Assembly (NCBI GenBank): GCA_029834535.1
Contig: JAQMWT010000572.1
Coordinates: forward strand, 124,001-188,000
Source of the DNA: Chrysophaeum taylorii
Lineage: Eukaryota; Sar; Pelagophyceae; Pelagomonadales; Pelagomonadaceae
Reading direction: 5' to 3'
DNA: 64,000 nucleotides
Position numbers and translations under genes: made by a program. The notes under the pieces are model-generated. The model was given only the letters and a program-made list of their open reading frames with translations, was not told the DNA's origin and made no database searches. Below are positions 1-9,961 of the stretch, in pieces (positions within the stretch are counted from its first letter, which is position 1; each line of letters starts with the position of its first letter).

Positions 1-1
1 T

Positions 2-55
2 CAAGAAACTGCCGCCGAACAGCTCCGCGACCGACGCTACCGCAACAACGCTTGA
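2..55 (+). CDS. Possible 3' end of a gene entering from the left
   Basis: The first 55 bases can be read as the last 17 codons of a plus-strand protein, ending QLRDRRYRNNA and a TGA at 53-55. The composition (charged, Arg/Gln-rich) is what a coiled-coil C-terminus would look like. Nothing upstream is available, so this rests only on an open stretch at the window edge and could be chance. Confidence 0.25.
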   Translation, partial: QETAAEQLRDRRYRNNA

Positions 56-902
56 CGACGACTCCTAGACCTGCCAAGATGATGTACGCGCGTTGCTTTG
101 AAACGAAACCACCACCACCGTGGCCACCATTTTCTTTGCCACGCAATCAACTATAACCCAGAAGAAAGAAGATGCTGTAACAACAACGCGCGTGCCTGCC
201 TCCCGCCGCCGCGGGCCCCTCTCCAAAAAAGCAACTTCTATTGCTGGGAATCAATTTATACTACGAGCCGTAGCATAATATCGAGAACGTCCTTTCCTCA
301 TCAAAGGCGGTGCGGATAGTAGTAGATGCGGGGAGTGCAGCAGCAGCAACGCGGCTCGACAAAGAATGCCATCTTGGCTATCTGAGGGTGGGCGACAACC
401 CCGCCGCGCGTACTCGTACGCGCCGCCGCCGCGCTTTCCTTCTTCGCCAACTCTAACGCACACACACGAAGAAGATTCTCGGAGGATATGACTCAAATTA
501 GACACGATGACGGGCTGTTCGTCGTTGTTGAATGGGAGGAGAAGAAACGGGGCACTTCGGAGTCTGCATCGAAGGCACAGAGTTCATCATCGTAGCATCG
601 TTCACATTGTAAGCACCGAGGAAAGGGAGCAGCAGCGAACGTGCTTGGAAAAGAGAGCGTCTTTTCGTTTAGGTTCTTTTCATTCTTTGCTTGTTGCGCG
701 TGTTCTTTCTCGAGGGCAGGCGCGTCGCCGGTAGATATCGGTGCGCGGCGGTCGAGTTCAAAAAGTCACCACCACCACCCAGGGAGGCAAAGCGGGTCCA
801 CAAGACCGCAGCCATCGCCGCCGCCACCTCGGGGGCTCTTATGGGTAGCCGCCCCTGCTCGTCTGCTGCTGATGTGGTGGCCTTCTGGGAGCCATCCGGT
901 CA
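56..902. other. Intergenic, no gene seen
   Basis: About 850 bases between the possible gene end at 55 and the stop codon of the MBD-like gene at 903. Only short overlapping reading frames on both strands are present, none with a recognisable motif. It contains short CA and CGC-rich simple stretches (around 460 and 420). It probably holds the 3' flanks of two genes pointing at each other. Confidence 0.5.
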
Positions 903-2951
903 TCACGCTTGGACTGGCGGCTGTCGCGGGTCTTGTTGCTGCGACGTTTTCTGAGTTTGCTGCTGCTGCTGCGGCATTGCGACCGTAGGCTGTTGGTGCA
1001 ATTGAGAAAACTGTTGGTGAGGGTGGTAGTAGAGCTGCTGGGGGTTGTGCACGCCGACGTCGGGGTGCGCCGAGGCGGCGAAAACCTGCTGGCGCGCGTA
1101 GGGGTTATGCGGCGCCATGATGTCAAAAGGCCGATCGGGAAACGCGATCGTCTGGTGGTGGAGCACGGGTTGGTTCGCGACGTCGAACTGCGGACGTGGC
1201 GCAATCATCGAGAGGATGCCGTGCGGCATGACGATGGTGAGATCGTCGGTCGCGGGCGCTGGCGCCTCGTGGCGCGGCGGGGGGGGAGGCACGATGATGA
1301 CGCGCGTCGACGACGAGTCGGCGAGCGTGCCGTTGGGGTGCGTAAGGGCGATCGGCGCGGCCGGTGGCGGCACGACGCTCGTCGTTCGTCTGGGGTCGAC
1401 TGCGGCATCGGCGACCGTGACGTCGAGCGTCTCCGCGACGTCCGCTCGTTGTAGTCGTTGTTCTGCCGCGGAAGCGCGCGACGCCGCTGAAGCTGAGGCT
1501 GAAGCTGAGGCTGAAGCTGAAGCTGAGGCTGGAGCTGAAGCTTCCGCGGCGGCCCGCGCCGCCTCTTCTGCCGCGGCACGCGCCGCAGTTTCCGCGGCGG
1601 ACCTGGCTACTTCCTCCCTCAGTGCTGTTTCCTGGGCAGCAGTAGCCCTGGCTGCTGCTGCGTCTCGGGCAGCCTTGGCCGCCAATTCCCGAGCCGCGGC
1701 CGCTCTGGCCGCCGCTCGCTCGGCCGCGGTCACGTTGGCCGCGACGGCCGTAGCGGCAGCCGCGGCGGCCGCGGCAGCCCTGGCGTCTTCGGCCGCTGCT
1801 GCGTTGGCTTCATCCTCCGCCGCCATCGTCGCTACCATGGCTACCTCAGCGACGGAGGCGGCGGCGCGGGCGTCGTCGGCCGCCGCGGCGTCGTCGGCGA
1901 CGGCGGCGGCAGCCGTAGCGGCGGCGAGTTGGAGCCGCGCGTGGACCGCCTTCTCCTGCCTTATTCGCTCGCGCTCGGTCGGGCCGGGCTTGTGCTTCTT
2001 GCCGTGTTTCAGTCTGGGTCGGCGCCGCGACGCCTGACCGCCGTCGTCCGCCTGTTGCTCTTCTTCCTCCTCGTCTTCGATCGATTCGAGAAGACCCATC
2101 GAAGCCGCCGGTTCCACGCGGCCCGGTACGTCCTCGGTTCGGGGTTCGGTGGGATGCTTGGGAAGCGATTCCGAGGAAGAAACGGAGGGCAGGACCGCGG
2201 AGAAAGACATGGAGGCGCGTCGCATCGCGCGGCGCGCGCGCTGCTCGGCGCGGAGCTCGGCGTCGTCGTCTTTGGCCACCTCGGCCGGCGGCGGCTGCGT
2301 CTTATGCTCGGTGGCACGCGGTCGCTTCTTCGAGGCTGCGGTCCGGAGGCGCTTTCCCGAGAGAGGGGGGATTTCGGGGAGCCCCAAAAATCGCGCGACC
2401 TCGACCTTGGACCGGGCCCGCTTCTCGCCGGGGCCAACGTAGTACGGGTCCCCGCACGCCTGGAATTCGACGCGCCAGTCCTTCTTCAATTTTCTCGAAT
2501 CGCCGCCGCGCTCTTTGATGAATGTCTCGAGGCTCGCGAAGATCTCGTCGACACCCCGCTCGGCGCGGTTACGCCGCGACGGCCGCCGCAGCTGGTTGTT
2601 CTTCTTGTCGGCCTCGTCGTCGGCCTCGCGCTCGCGCCGCCGCTTGATGCCGCGCGCGAGCGCCATAAAAAAAGGATCGTTGCTCGCCGCGAGGGGCTCC
2701 TCGACCTCGGCCAGGGCATGCCCGTTGTTCAGCACGGGGGCGGCCGACGCCGCGGCCGCCTCGGCGACGACCCGTTCCACGGCGCGAATCGCGTGCAGAT
2801 AAGCCTCGTGCCGCTCCCCGCACGGGACGCGGCACATCGCCATGAAAAATTGCTGCATCAACTCCGTCTCCATCGTCCCCCTCGACGACGGCTCCGCTCC
2901 CTCCTCCATGGGCGGGGGACTTTGGCCGCGTGCGGCTGCTGCTGCGACCAT
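903..2951 (-). CDS. Methyl-CpG-binding-domain (MBD/TAM)-like protein with long Ala-rich helix
   Basis: A 682-residue reading frame without an obvious intron. Residues about 158-190 (WRVEFQ...DPYYVGPGEKRARSK...ARFLG) match the second half of an MBD/TAM fold: a Trp-Arg strand, then a YY-x-x-P-x-G-x-x-x-R-S-K segment and a hydrophobic helix ending in LG. MBD proteins read methylated CpG or bind DNA in the nucleus. Two Lys/Arg clusters (around 105-125 and 200-225) fit nuclear targeting. Residues about 330-490 are an extreme Ala/Glu/Arg helix ending in a run of alternating Ala-Ser encoded by a 6-nt repeat (about 1485-1540). The C-terminus is Gln/His/Pro-rich and disordered. The start could instead be a Met at residue 15 or 27. 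The gene is divergent from the alpha-kinase. The MBD call is from motif recognition only; the first half of the domain is weak. Confidence 0.6.
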   Translation of the reverse strand: MVAAAAARGQSPPPMEEGAEPSSRGTMETELMQQFFMAMCRVPCGERHEAYLHAIRAVERVVAEAAAASAAPVLNNGHALAEVEEPLAASNDPFFMALARGIKRRREREADDEADKKNNQLRRPSRRNRAERGVDEIFASLETFIKERGGDSRKLKKDWRVEFQACGDPYYVGPGEKRARSKVEVARFLGLPEIPPLSGKRLRTAASKKRPRATEHKTQPPPAEVAKDDDAELRAEQRARRAMRRASMSFSAVLPSVSSSESLPKHPTEPRTEDVPGRVEPAASMGLLESIEDEEEEEQQADDGGQASRRRPRLKHGKKHKPGPTERERIRQEKAVHARLQLAAATAAAAVADDAAAADDARAAASVAEVAMVATMAAEDEANAAAAEDARAAAAAAAAATAVAANVTAAERAAARAAAARELAAKAARDAAAARATAAQETALREEVARSAAETAARAAAEEAARAAAEASAPASASASASASASASAASRASAAEQRLQRADVAETLDVTVADAAVDPRRTTSVVPPPAAPIALTHPNGTLADSSSTRVIIVPPPPPRHEAPAPATDDLTIVMPHGILSMIAPRPQFDVANQPVLHHQTIAFPDRPFDIMAPHNPYARQQVFAASAHPDVGVHNPQQLYYHPHQQFSQLHQQPTVAMPQQQQQTQKTSQQQDPRQPPVQA

Positions 2952-3160
2952 ATGTGCCGCTCGTTTCCCGGTTCCGGTGGTGGGAGGAAGCGTACCGGGG
3001 GAAAAATCATCGATCCGATCCCGATCCCGGATTCACACACACACAATGGGGGAACGAGGCGAATCCGGGGGGTGATCATAGATATAGATAGACCCCTCCC
3101 TCGTCGTTGTCGGTCGGCACAGACCATCAAATCAGCAGCGACGAGAGAGAAAGAAACACT
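2952..3160. promoter_or_regulatory. Shared promoter region between divergent genes
   Basis: These 209 bases separate the start codons of the MBD-like gene (-) and the alpha-kinase gene (+). The stretch holds a CA run (about 3034-3045) and a GATATAGATAGA stretch (3081-3092) that could act as an AT-rich core on either strand. The promoter function is inferred from the divergent layout. Confidence 0.4.
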
Positions 3161-4638
3161 ATGTCGTCGTCTTCTTCTCTTTCCACTGCTGCTACTCCAG
3201 AAACAACGCGACAGCGCGTCCGCGAGCGATGGCGGCGCGCGGCCCAGATGGCGCGGGAGCAGCTGTTCGAGTGCGACCCCCTCGCCTCGCACGAACTCGC
3301 CTCCCGCGAGAGCGAGGTTGTCCTGCGACATCGGTGGATCCAAGGCAAGTGGGTCATCGACGTGGCGACCCTCAAGGTCGAGGCGACGCCCTTCGCCGAG
3401 GGGTCGATGCGGACGTGTTATCTGGCCAAGAAGATGAGCTCGCGCGTGACGATGCGTCACGTCCGGTCCAATTCGAAACACGCGCAGTGGGCGTACCAGC
3501 GAAACTACGTGCTCAAGACGTACCGGCGGAACGGGTCCCGCCAGCTCCTCGAGGAGGACGTGGTCACCCAGGCCGAGTCCAAGGCCTTGGCGCGCCGCTA
3601 CAACGCCGTCCTGACGGCCTTGCTCGCCGCGGGCAAGTTCGACCGTCGATCGCCCAAACCGATGAAGTACAAGTGCGTCGACATGCTCGAGCCCTCGCTC
3701 GTCGTCTTTCCCGACCGCGGCGACGCTTGCTTTTTCATGGAGGCCTACATCGCCGGGGATTTCCGCAAGTACAACGACAACGCGGGCTACGTCGGCGGCG
3801 TCGTCGACGAGGACACGCCCTGGAGAGCGACGCCGCAGGCGTTCTCGCACTTTACTTTCTGCGCTGCCGCCGGCGAGCGCATCGTCGTGGATATTCAGGG
3901 CGTCGGCGACTTGTTCACCGATCCTCAAATCCACACGCGCGACGGCCTCGGGTTTGGGGTGGGTAACGGAGGCTCGCGAGGTATCGCGCTCTTCTTCGCG
4001 ACCCACAGGTGTAACCGCGTCTGCCGCTGCATGCGCCTCGCGCCCTTCGCGACGCGCGGCCAGAGATTCGACCTCGACACCCCCCGAGACCGCGACGACT
4101 GGCTTCGCCTCGATTCCCTCGAGGCGGCGCTCGACGACTACGGCGTCGACGAGGATCCGCCCCCCGAGTCGGGCAGCCGTCCCCGCGCGCTCGGCGCGTG
4201 CCTCGAGCCCCCTGTCGCGGACGCCCTCCGTGCGATTCTTCGAAGACGAAAAAGACGCAAAGACGACGACGATGGCACATCATCGTGCCGCCTATACAGA
4301 GACGTCCATAAAACGCTCGGCTTCATGTTGCTAGACGGCGACGACGCCATCCTCCCCGTCGCCTCGCCCGCCGGCGCCCTCTACCACCTCGCTGCCGCGA
4401 CCCTTGGCGGCGACCCCACGGCCTCGAGCTTCATAGCCATGGCTCTCGACGCGTATGCCGAGGCGAACGCCGAGTCGCTAAGCCTAGTCGAGCGCGCCCG
4501 CAACGTGCGTTTTCGCCTCAACCGCGGCCAACCTGTCTTCATCTTCTTCTTCTCTAGGCCGATCGAGCGAGGCAAGCAGCGGCCGTCGCGCTCATGGCGT
4601 ACGCGCTCCACAGTCTTTCCTCCTTTTTTCTGCGCTGA
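3161..4638 (+). CDS. Alpha-kinase (eEF2K/MHCK family) protein
   Basis: Atypical Ser/Thr kinase of the alpha-kinase family, cytosolic by lack of any targeting signal. The catalytic domain runs through residues about 60-310. Visible hallmarks are the ATP-loop segment FAEGSMRTCYLA, the YVLKTY strand with the ATP-contacting Lys, ATPQAFSHFTF, the catalytic VDIQGVGDLFTDPQIHT, the Gly-rich FGVGNGGSRGI (family consensus FGxGNxG) and the zinc-binding THRCNRVC. The ATG at 3161 is preferred; the frame is open a little upstream but only with TTG. A 53-nt GT-AG intron at 4505-4557 joins in phase 0 to a last exon ending at the TGA at 4636-4638; without it the frame runs into low-complexity sequence. The resulting C-terminus (VERARN then ADRARQAAAVAL) is an amphipathic helical stretch like the SEL1-type repeats of eEF2 kinase. 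No calmodulin-binding segment was recognised, so substrate and regulation are open. Confidence 0.85.
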
Positions 4639-5959
4639 GCGCCGCACACAATCCAACCCTATCCTATCCAACCCAGTCCATGTGGCCTGCCTCCGAACGA
4701 TGAGTCGCCACACACACGCACAATGGTCGTGGTCGTCGTGGTCGTCGTCGTCGTCGTCGTCGGGGGGGGGGGGGGGTCCGCGGTGTTGTTGAGTAAAATT
4801 ATATATATTCGGGGTGCGTGCGACTTGTGCACACGTGACTACCTCCGAGGACCTCCTCCTCCTCCAGAGAGAACGAAGAGTCCTGCGGTCTACGACGAGC
4901 GTGAGGAGGTCCATGGCTCGGACGATTACTACATTCATGACGATGATTGGGGTCGTTGCTGGCCTGATGATTGGGGTCCCTCTTCCTTCTTCTTAGGGCG
5001 TTGAAGTAGGACGCGGGTGGAGTGAGGAGTTAAAGATCGCGCGCGGATATGTGACACACTGCATCGAACACCAAGGGCCACCACGTTCCCCGTAATCTTT
5101 GTACTGTTGCGACGGTTCTTGGATTATGACGAGAATAGGCCACGTCTTGAAGAAGACCGTCGCGGATGTTTTTGATTGTCGTTAGCAAGTCCTCGACCAG
5201 TCAAAGATTATTGAAAATTTCGAGTAACCGTTTACGGTTGAATCCAAGAATCTTCCAGGTTTTGGTCTTCATTGGTCTACAGTTTATCGATAGCGTTTGG
5301 TTGCCAGCATGGTGAACCCATGTGCCTATACTAACAGCAATGCTCCTTCAAAATGCAACGTAGCCACCAACACATGTGGGCAAGTTGGACGAAATCCTAT
5401 GCGTCACTCCAGAGAAATTTGTATCAAAGTATCTTTAGGATTCCTATTACCAAAAAATAGAATGGGCTGATTCGCACCGAAAAAAAAAATTACGCACGCG
5501 CCCCATGATCGGGGTTGTACGACGAGTGGCCCAGATCGCGGCATGACAAAGTATTCTGCAACATGTAACAGTGGGTACCCTAGAATCTGGGAGACTCGAA
5601 GCAGACTTGTTAGGAAGTAAGTTGTCCTGAACTGTACTGGCGTCCTGATTGTTTGGCTAGAATCCGCCTGCTGATACCGAGATCTTGCTTGACCAAGGCA
5701 TTCGGCGGTCGTCGCGCATCCATCGACGCCTGACACCCTTCTCCCGCCAAGGACACCCAACCCTCGAGCCCCCACCGCTCGTGAGTGACACTTTCCGAAA
5801 CGCCTCGCGCCGCGCGAGTCGGCCTGCGGAGGCAGTAACCTTTATCTCTCACTCAAACCTCGCCGCGCAGGTCGTTGCAGGCACGCGACGTCGAGGAGAC
5901 GTGACGTCGAGGAGACTGCTTTCCCGCGACTGCTAGAGACGAACGACGGCGACGACGAC
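4639..5959. other. Intergenic, no gene seen
   Basis: About 1.3 kb between the kinase gene and the MYB gene. It holds a GTC/GTG microsatellite with a G run (4723-4774), an A run near 5482 and small uninteresting reading frames on both strands. The stretch around 5000-5700 is less GC-rich than the flanking genes. The 3' part presumably carries the MYB promoter and 5' UTR. Confidence 0.5.
4723..4774. repeat. GTC/GTG trinucleotide microsatellite with G run
   Basis: Tandem GTGGTC/GTCGTC triplets from about 4723 followed by an uninterrupted run of about 13 G ending near 4774. It lies about 85 bases after the kinase stop codon, so probably in its 3' UTR or just beyond. Confidence 0.8.
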
Positions 5960-7978
5960 ATGGTGAGCCAGGGGTCGAATACTGTCTTGGTCATGCATCC
6001 GCGCGCCACGAACGGAGATCTCACCGAGCCGCGCGCCGCCTTACGCGCAGTCACGACAACCAGCCCGTTCAGCGCGAAAGATACCAAAGAGCCGTGTGCT
6101 ATGCTCCACGACGCCTCGGTCACCACCACCGCGAACAACATCAAGTGCGATGACCCGCGGACAGCCTACGCCGACGACGACAACGAGACCGTCATACCGT
6201 CTCCGCCGAGCCCTGTGCTGCCGCGAGCCCTAGTTGATGCGTGCGCTCCGGAGGTGTCATCCGACATCGCTATGAACAAACAATTGTCGAGTGCGATCGC
6301 GGCGCCATGTTCCGGCGGAACGGGCTCCAACGCGGGCGGGCCCGGAGAATCGCGCGTCGCGTCCGCCAACTTTAGCAATCATCATCCACGGATTCACATC
6401 CAACCGTCGCCCACGGGAAAGTTTACGCGGCCGAACCCCCCAAATCTGCGCATCTCGACGGACGAGGCGACACTCGGCTCCGGGCGCCACCATCGACTTC
6501 ATCACTACCGTCACGACGCGTCTCCCGCGACGCTCTCGGCGACGGGCAGCCGCGACGACAACAGCCCTCCAACCGAAAATGATGTGCCCGAGCTGCCCTC
6601 CGAGGGGGCGCGCGTGTCGGACGATGACGAGGGTGCGGACGAGGAGCTGTGCGAAACGTCGTCCTCGCCTCGCCTCGATCGCAACAAGACGACGGGCGGA
6701 CCGCTCGAGACGGGCCGCTGGTCGAGTGCTGAACACGCGAGATTCCTCGACGGACTCAACGTGTACGGCCGTCGCAAGTGGCAGAAAATCGCCGAACTAG
6801 TTGGAACGCGAACGACCATCCAGGTCCGATCGCACGCGCAAAAGTACTTCAAAAAGATCCGCAAGGAGTCGGAGGCCTCGCCGGGGACGCAGACGATGCA
6901 CGCTCCTCAAGTCCAACACCATCACGTCTCGCAGCTCGCGCGCAAGAACAATAATGTCAGCAACAACACCGGACTTAAAAAGGGCGATACTAACACGCCC
7001 AAACAAGATCTCTTATGGTTGCTGGCTGCCGCGCGTAACTCGAATGGAAACGAACGCGCCCAGCATCTGCAGCCAAAAGACGCGCGCGTTCATCACCTCG
7101 GCGCGTCACCCAGCCCCACCCACGACGGATTCCGGCCGGATAACAAGAAGCAGCCACTCCCTGTCGTCCCACAACACCATCAAAATCCGAAGCTTGTTCG
7201 CAATCCCCATAACGGTGGCGGCCCGCATAACGGCGGAGGTCCGCATAACATCGGCAGCGCCGGCTGTCCGCATAACGGCGGCGGCGGCGGCGGAGGCGGC
7301 GGTGGCGGCCTGTCGAGTCACCTCGCGTCACCGACCGCGGCCAACATGCTCAAACGAACACATTCCAACGGCACAACGCTCTTAGCCGACGCCGCGTTGA
7401 ACGGTGCCCACGATACTGACGAGCATTTGGGTAGCACGCACGCCGGTCCCCCTCTCTTCGACGCTACCCAAGGCGCCATTCCCGGCGGACGCTCGGTTTC
7501 TCCCGATAGTGCCAGCGCAATGTCTCAGAGTACTCGAGGTCGCAGCTCGTTTCGTCGGCCATCGAGGTCGATCGACGAAACGACAAACTCGCCTTTAGCA
7601 GCATCGGCGTCGCAACAAGTCCCCGTACAGAACGGGGAACTGCGCAAGAGGCGCCGCACGCTCGACGACCTTTGCGCCGTCGCATCACTCATGCTCACCG
7701 ACTCGGACGAGCGCGCGACGACCGATAGCCTCGACTCGCCCGCAACCGTGCTCGCTCGCGAGGACCGCGCGCGAATGACTCGCGCGACTTACAGCGGCCA
7801 TCCATCGGAGATGAACAACTCGATGGAATTCACGCCATTAGGAAGCCCCAAAAGCGCGCCTATCTCGATACCAGGCCGCGACTTCTATCCAGCTGGGCAC
7901 GGCTCTTTACAGGACATGCTTCCTCAACAACTCAAGCTGCCCGTAGCGCACCGTACGAAGCCCTTCGTGCGCGGGTGA
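5960..7978 (+). CDS. SHAQKYF-class single-repeat MYB transcription factor
   Basis: A 672-residue nuclear DNA-binding protein. Residues about 252-303 form one MYB repeat: GRWSSAEHARFLDGL, WQKIAELVGTRT and the signature QVRSHAQKYFKKI. The three regularly spaced aromatic residues (W, then W of the second helix, then the F/Y of the third) are in place. This class in plants and algae includes circadian (CCA1/REVEILLE-like) and stress regulators that bind evening-element-like AT-rich sites. The rest is disordered: a Ser/Pro/Asp-rich N-terminus, an acidic stretch just before the MYB domain, repeated HNGGG units followed by 11 consecutive Gly (about residues 435-455), and a basic KRRR patch near residue 563. 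No intron is needed. The ATG at 5960 is the first in frame after stops. Binding specificity cannot be read from the sequence. Confidence 0.9.
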   Translation: MVSQGSNTVLVMHPRATNGDLTEPRAALRAVTTTSPFSAKDTKEPCAMLHDASVTTTANNIKCDDPRTAYADDDNETVIPSPPSPVLPRALVDACAPEVSSDIAMNKQLSSAIAAPCSGGTGSNAGGPGESRVASANFSNHHPRIHIQPSPTGKFTRPNPPNLRISTDEATLGSGRHHRLHHYRHDASPATLSATGSRDDNSPPTENDVPELPSEGARVSDDDEGADEELCETSSSPRLDRNKTTGGPLETGRWSSAEHARFLDGLNVYGRRKWQKIAELVGTRTTIQVRSHAQKYFKKIRKESEASPGTQTMHAPQVQHHHVSQLARKNNNVSNNTGLKKGDTNTPKQDLLWLLAAARNSNGNERAQHLQPKDARVHHLGASPSPTHDGFRPDNKKQPLPVVPQHHQNPKLVRNPHNGGGPHNGGGPHNIGSAGCPHNGGGGGGGGGGGLSSHLASPTAANMLKRTHSNGTTLLADAALNGAHDTDEHLGSTHAGPPLFDATQGAIPGGRSVSPDSASAMSQSTRGRSSFRRPSRSIDETTNSPLAASASQQVPVQNGELRKRRRTLDDLCAVASLMLTDSDERATTDSLDSPATVLAREDRARMTRATYSGHPSEMNNSMEFTPLGSPKSAPISIPGRDFYPAGHGSLQDMLPQQLKLPVAHRTKPFVRG

Positions 7979-9125
7979 GCCAAGACTGTGCGGGTACTCG
8001 CACAGCGCTACTGTTTGATTTTCCCGGCAACGACGGCTCTGTTGTGCTGGAGGATCGCTGTCCCTGACCAGCCCGCCATTGTCTACAAAATGAGCATGGG
8101 CTTTATTTAACATCAAACCCCTCGGCTACTTGTGTTTTTACCACCCGTCTCCCCGGCGACTCTCGCTACAGCAACAAAGATCAACAAGATGACCCACTGA
8201 AAACGAACACAATTCCGCAAGAGTTAGCCTACCCCTACCCGCACCATCCACTGTGAGACATTTCAAGTTCGGCGAACAAGCGCCGTTACGAAAATGCGCG
8301 TGCTCTCACAAGACCAACGGGACCATCAAAAATGTACCACGTCTACTTTGGTGGCTCCAAAATGCGCCTAATCACCTCGCACCTGGAGGACGCAGCCCCA
8401 AGACCGCTCCGGATGATTTGATTCCCGGAGCTCGTTCAAGTAGTAGCTTGAAACCCATCCACGGCCACGGCTTGCTGGACGCCAATGTCTCCTAACTGCG
8501 CCTCCTCCTCGCTATAATCTATCGGCCCTGCTCAAAATTTCCCGCGCTACCTTCGCCCGCCCGCAATATCATAAATTCCCTCGATAAACTTCCTATAGAT
8601 GTACCCTCCGTTGTTGTTGTTGTTGTTGTTGTTGTTATCTCGACATCTCTTCGGCGTACGGATCTATAATTCCGCGACTTGAACAAAAACCTGATTTCGG
8701 CGTTGTGGATCCCTTCCCCCGGCCGATTTCGTACATTGCACGCTCTCTTGGTAGTCGGAGACCACGCACGCACGCACGCTCGAGGGAAGTAAAACTCTCG
8801 CTCATCTAGACTGCGGGTGCTTGAGGGTATTGGTGCGTGGCGTAGGGACATGAGGGATGTGCCTGGGAGGCGGAAGTAGGTATCCCGTTCAGGTGTTGGG
8901 GGTTAAGACGCGAGGACTGCCTACCCGAAAGAAAGGCTGAGCCTAGTCGGGGTCGTCGATCGCCGTTGTGTGAGGTTGGTTGCTTGCCGCAGTCATAACG
9001 ATATTTCCTCCTATTTTCTCGACACAACAAGAAGTGCGCTCATCCACCCACCCTATTATTAATAACTGAGCATGGGTTGGTTGCTAACCAGAATGTGCCT
9101 AGCATGCGGAGGATGCAGGGGGCTG
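7979..9125. other. Intergenic, no gene seen
   Basis: About 1.15 kb of convergent 3' flanking DNA between the MYB gene and the minus-strand unknown gene. It contains a (GTT)9 microsatellite (8610-8636) and a short ACGC tandem (about 8763-8778). No protein motif or RNA gene was recognised. Confidence 0.5.
8610..8636. repeat. (GTT)9 microsatellite
   Basis: Nine perfect GTT units in intergenic DNA. Confidence 0.95.
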
Positions 9126-9766
9126 CTACTTTGACTTTTTTTGATTTTTCTTCTCTTCCGCCTCCATCTGTTTGGCGAAATCCTGCTCCAACTGGTCTGC
9201 TTTCTCCGCCTGGATGATTTCGCGAAAGATGCGCTCAATGACCGCGATTTGCACACACCTAAAGACAATAAGCGACGCGGTATTTGGAGTCGCAACGCAC
9301 TGCAAGCAGAGCGTCGGCTGCATCGGGCGCGCGAGGCCGACGGACATCTTCTCCTCTCGGCTGCGACAGAAGTAAGACGAGCCCCCGTTTCCACGCACTC
9401 GAGGATGACGACTCGGTGCGTCGCCGCCTTGGTGCAAACACCGGCCTTATCGAAGTGCGTCGCGCCCAAGCGTTGCGCTTCGGCAGAAATCGTGAACCTA
9501 CGGGCATTCGGCCACGAGCACACACGAACGTACGGGTATTTCGCTGCCCTCTCGGGCTCGTCTTCGAGGTCGTGCGAGCCCCCGCAGCACCTAGAGAAAA
9601 AACTCAAGGGACGCTCCACAGTCGCTACTTCGGACCACGTCAGGTGCGCTTCGCACGGATAGGTCTGCGTCTCGTACTTCTTCAGCTCCTCGTCAAGCTC
9701 TTTTAACTTGAGCGCCATGCCCTGCGTCTCGTAGTCGGGCGCGGGACCATCATCGAGAGCCGCCAT
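9126..9766 (-). CDS. Unknown small protein, multi-exon, Cys-containing
   Basis: Not recognised. The reading frame starts at the ATG at 9764-9766 (MAALDDG) and continues through LKLKELDEELKKY, TYPCEAHLTW and YVRVCSWPNARRF to VVILECVETG near 9400. It then moves to another frame (SSYFCRSREEKMSVGLARP, CVQIAVIERIF) and ends with a charged helix and a Lys-rich tail at 9126. One intron is clean: a 42-nt GT-AG intron (minus-strand GTGCGT...TTTAG, about 9263-9304) joining LCLQ to CVQIAV. The earlier frame change near 9375-9400 has no obvious matching splice pair; either a roughly 41-44-nt intron or a one-base length difference in a C run (9381-9385) would explain it. Several Cys and His residues could bind zinc. 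Cytosolic by default; function unknown. Confidence 0.55.
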
Positions 9767-9961
9767 GGTCCGTGACGTGATGATTTTCTGATGATCGACT
9801 CGAAACCCTACCACCGACCGAGTGGGTGGGGGGCAAAACAAAAAAGATATTATCTTCTCCTACGGTGTGAGCGCGGAGGAGGAGAGAGAGTAAACATCAG
9901 ACCGTAGCGCGATGGAGCAGGACGACGTCTAGTACAAAACATCCTATAGCCAAGGAAAGAA

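Noticed and set aside
1117-3437. Long plus-strand frames (306 and 502 codons) opposite the MBD-like gene
   Set aside because: They are complements of the Ala- and Arg-rich minus-strand gene; GC-rich codon bias keeps the antisense open. No motif.
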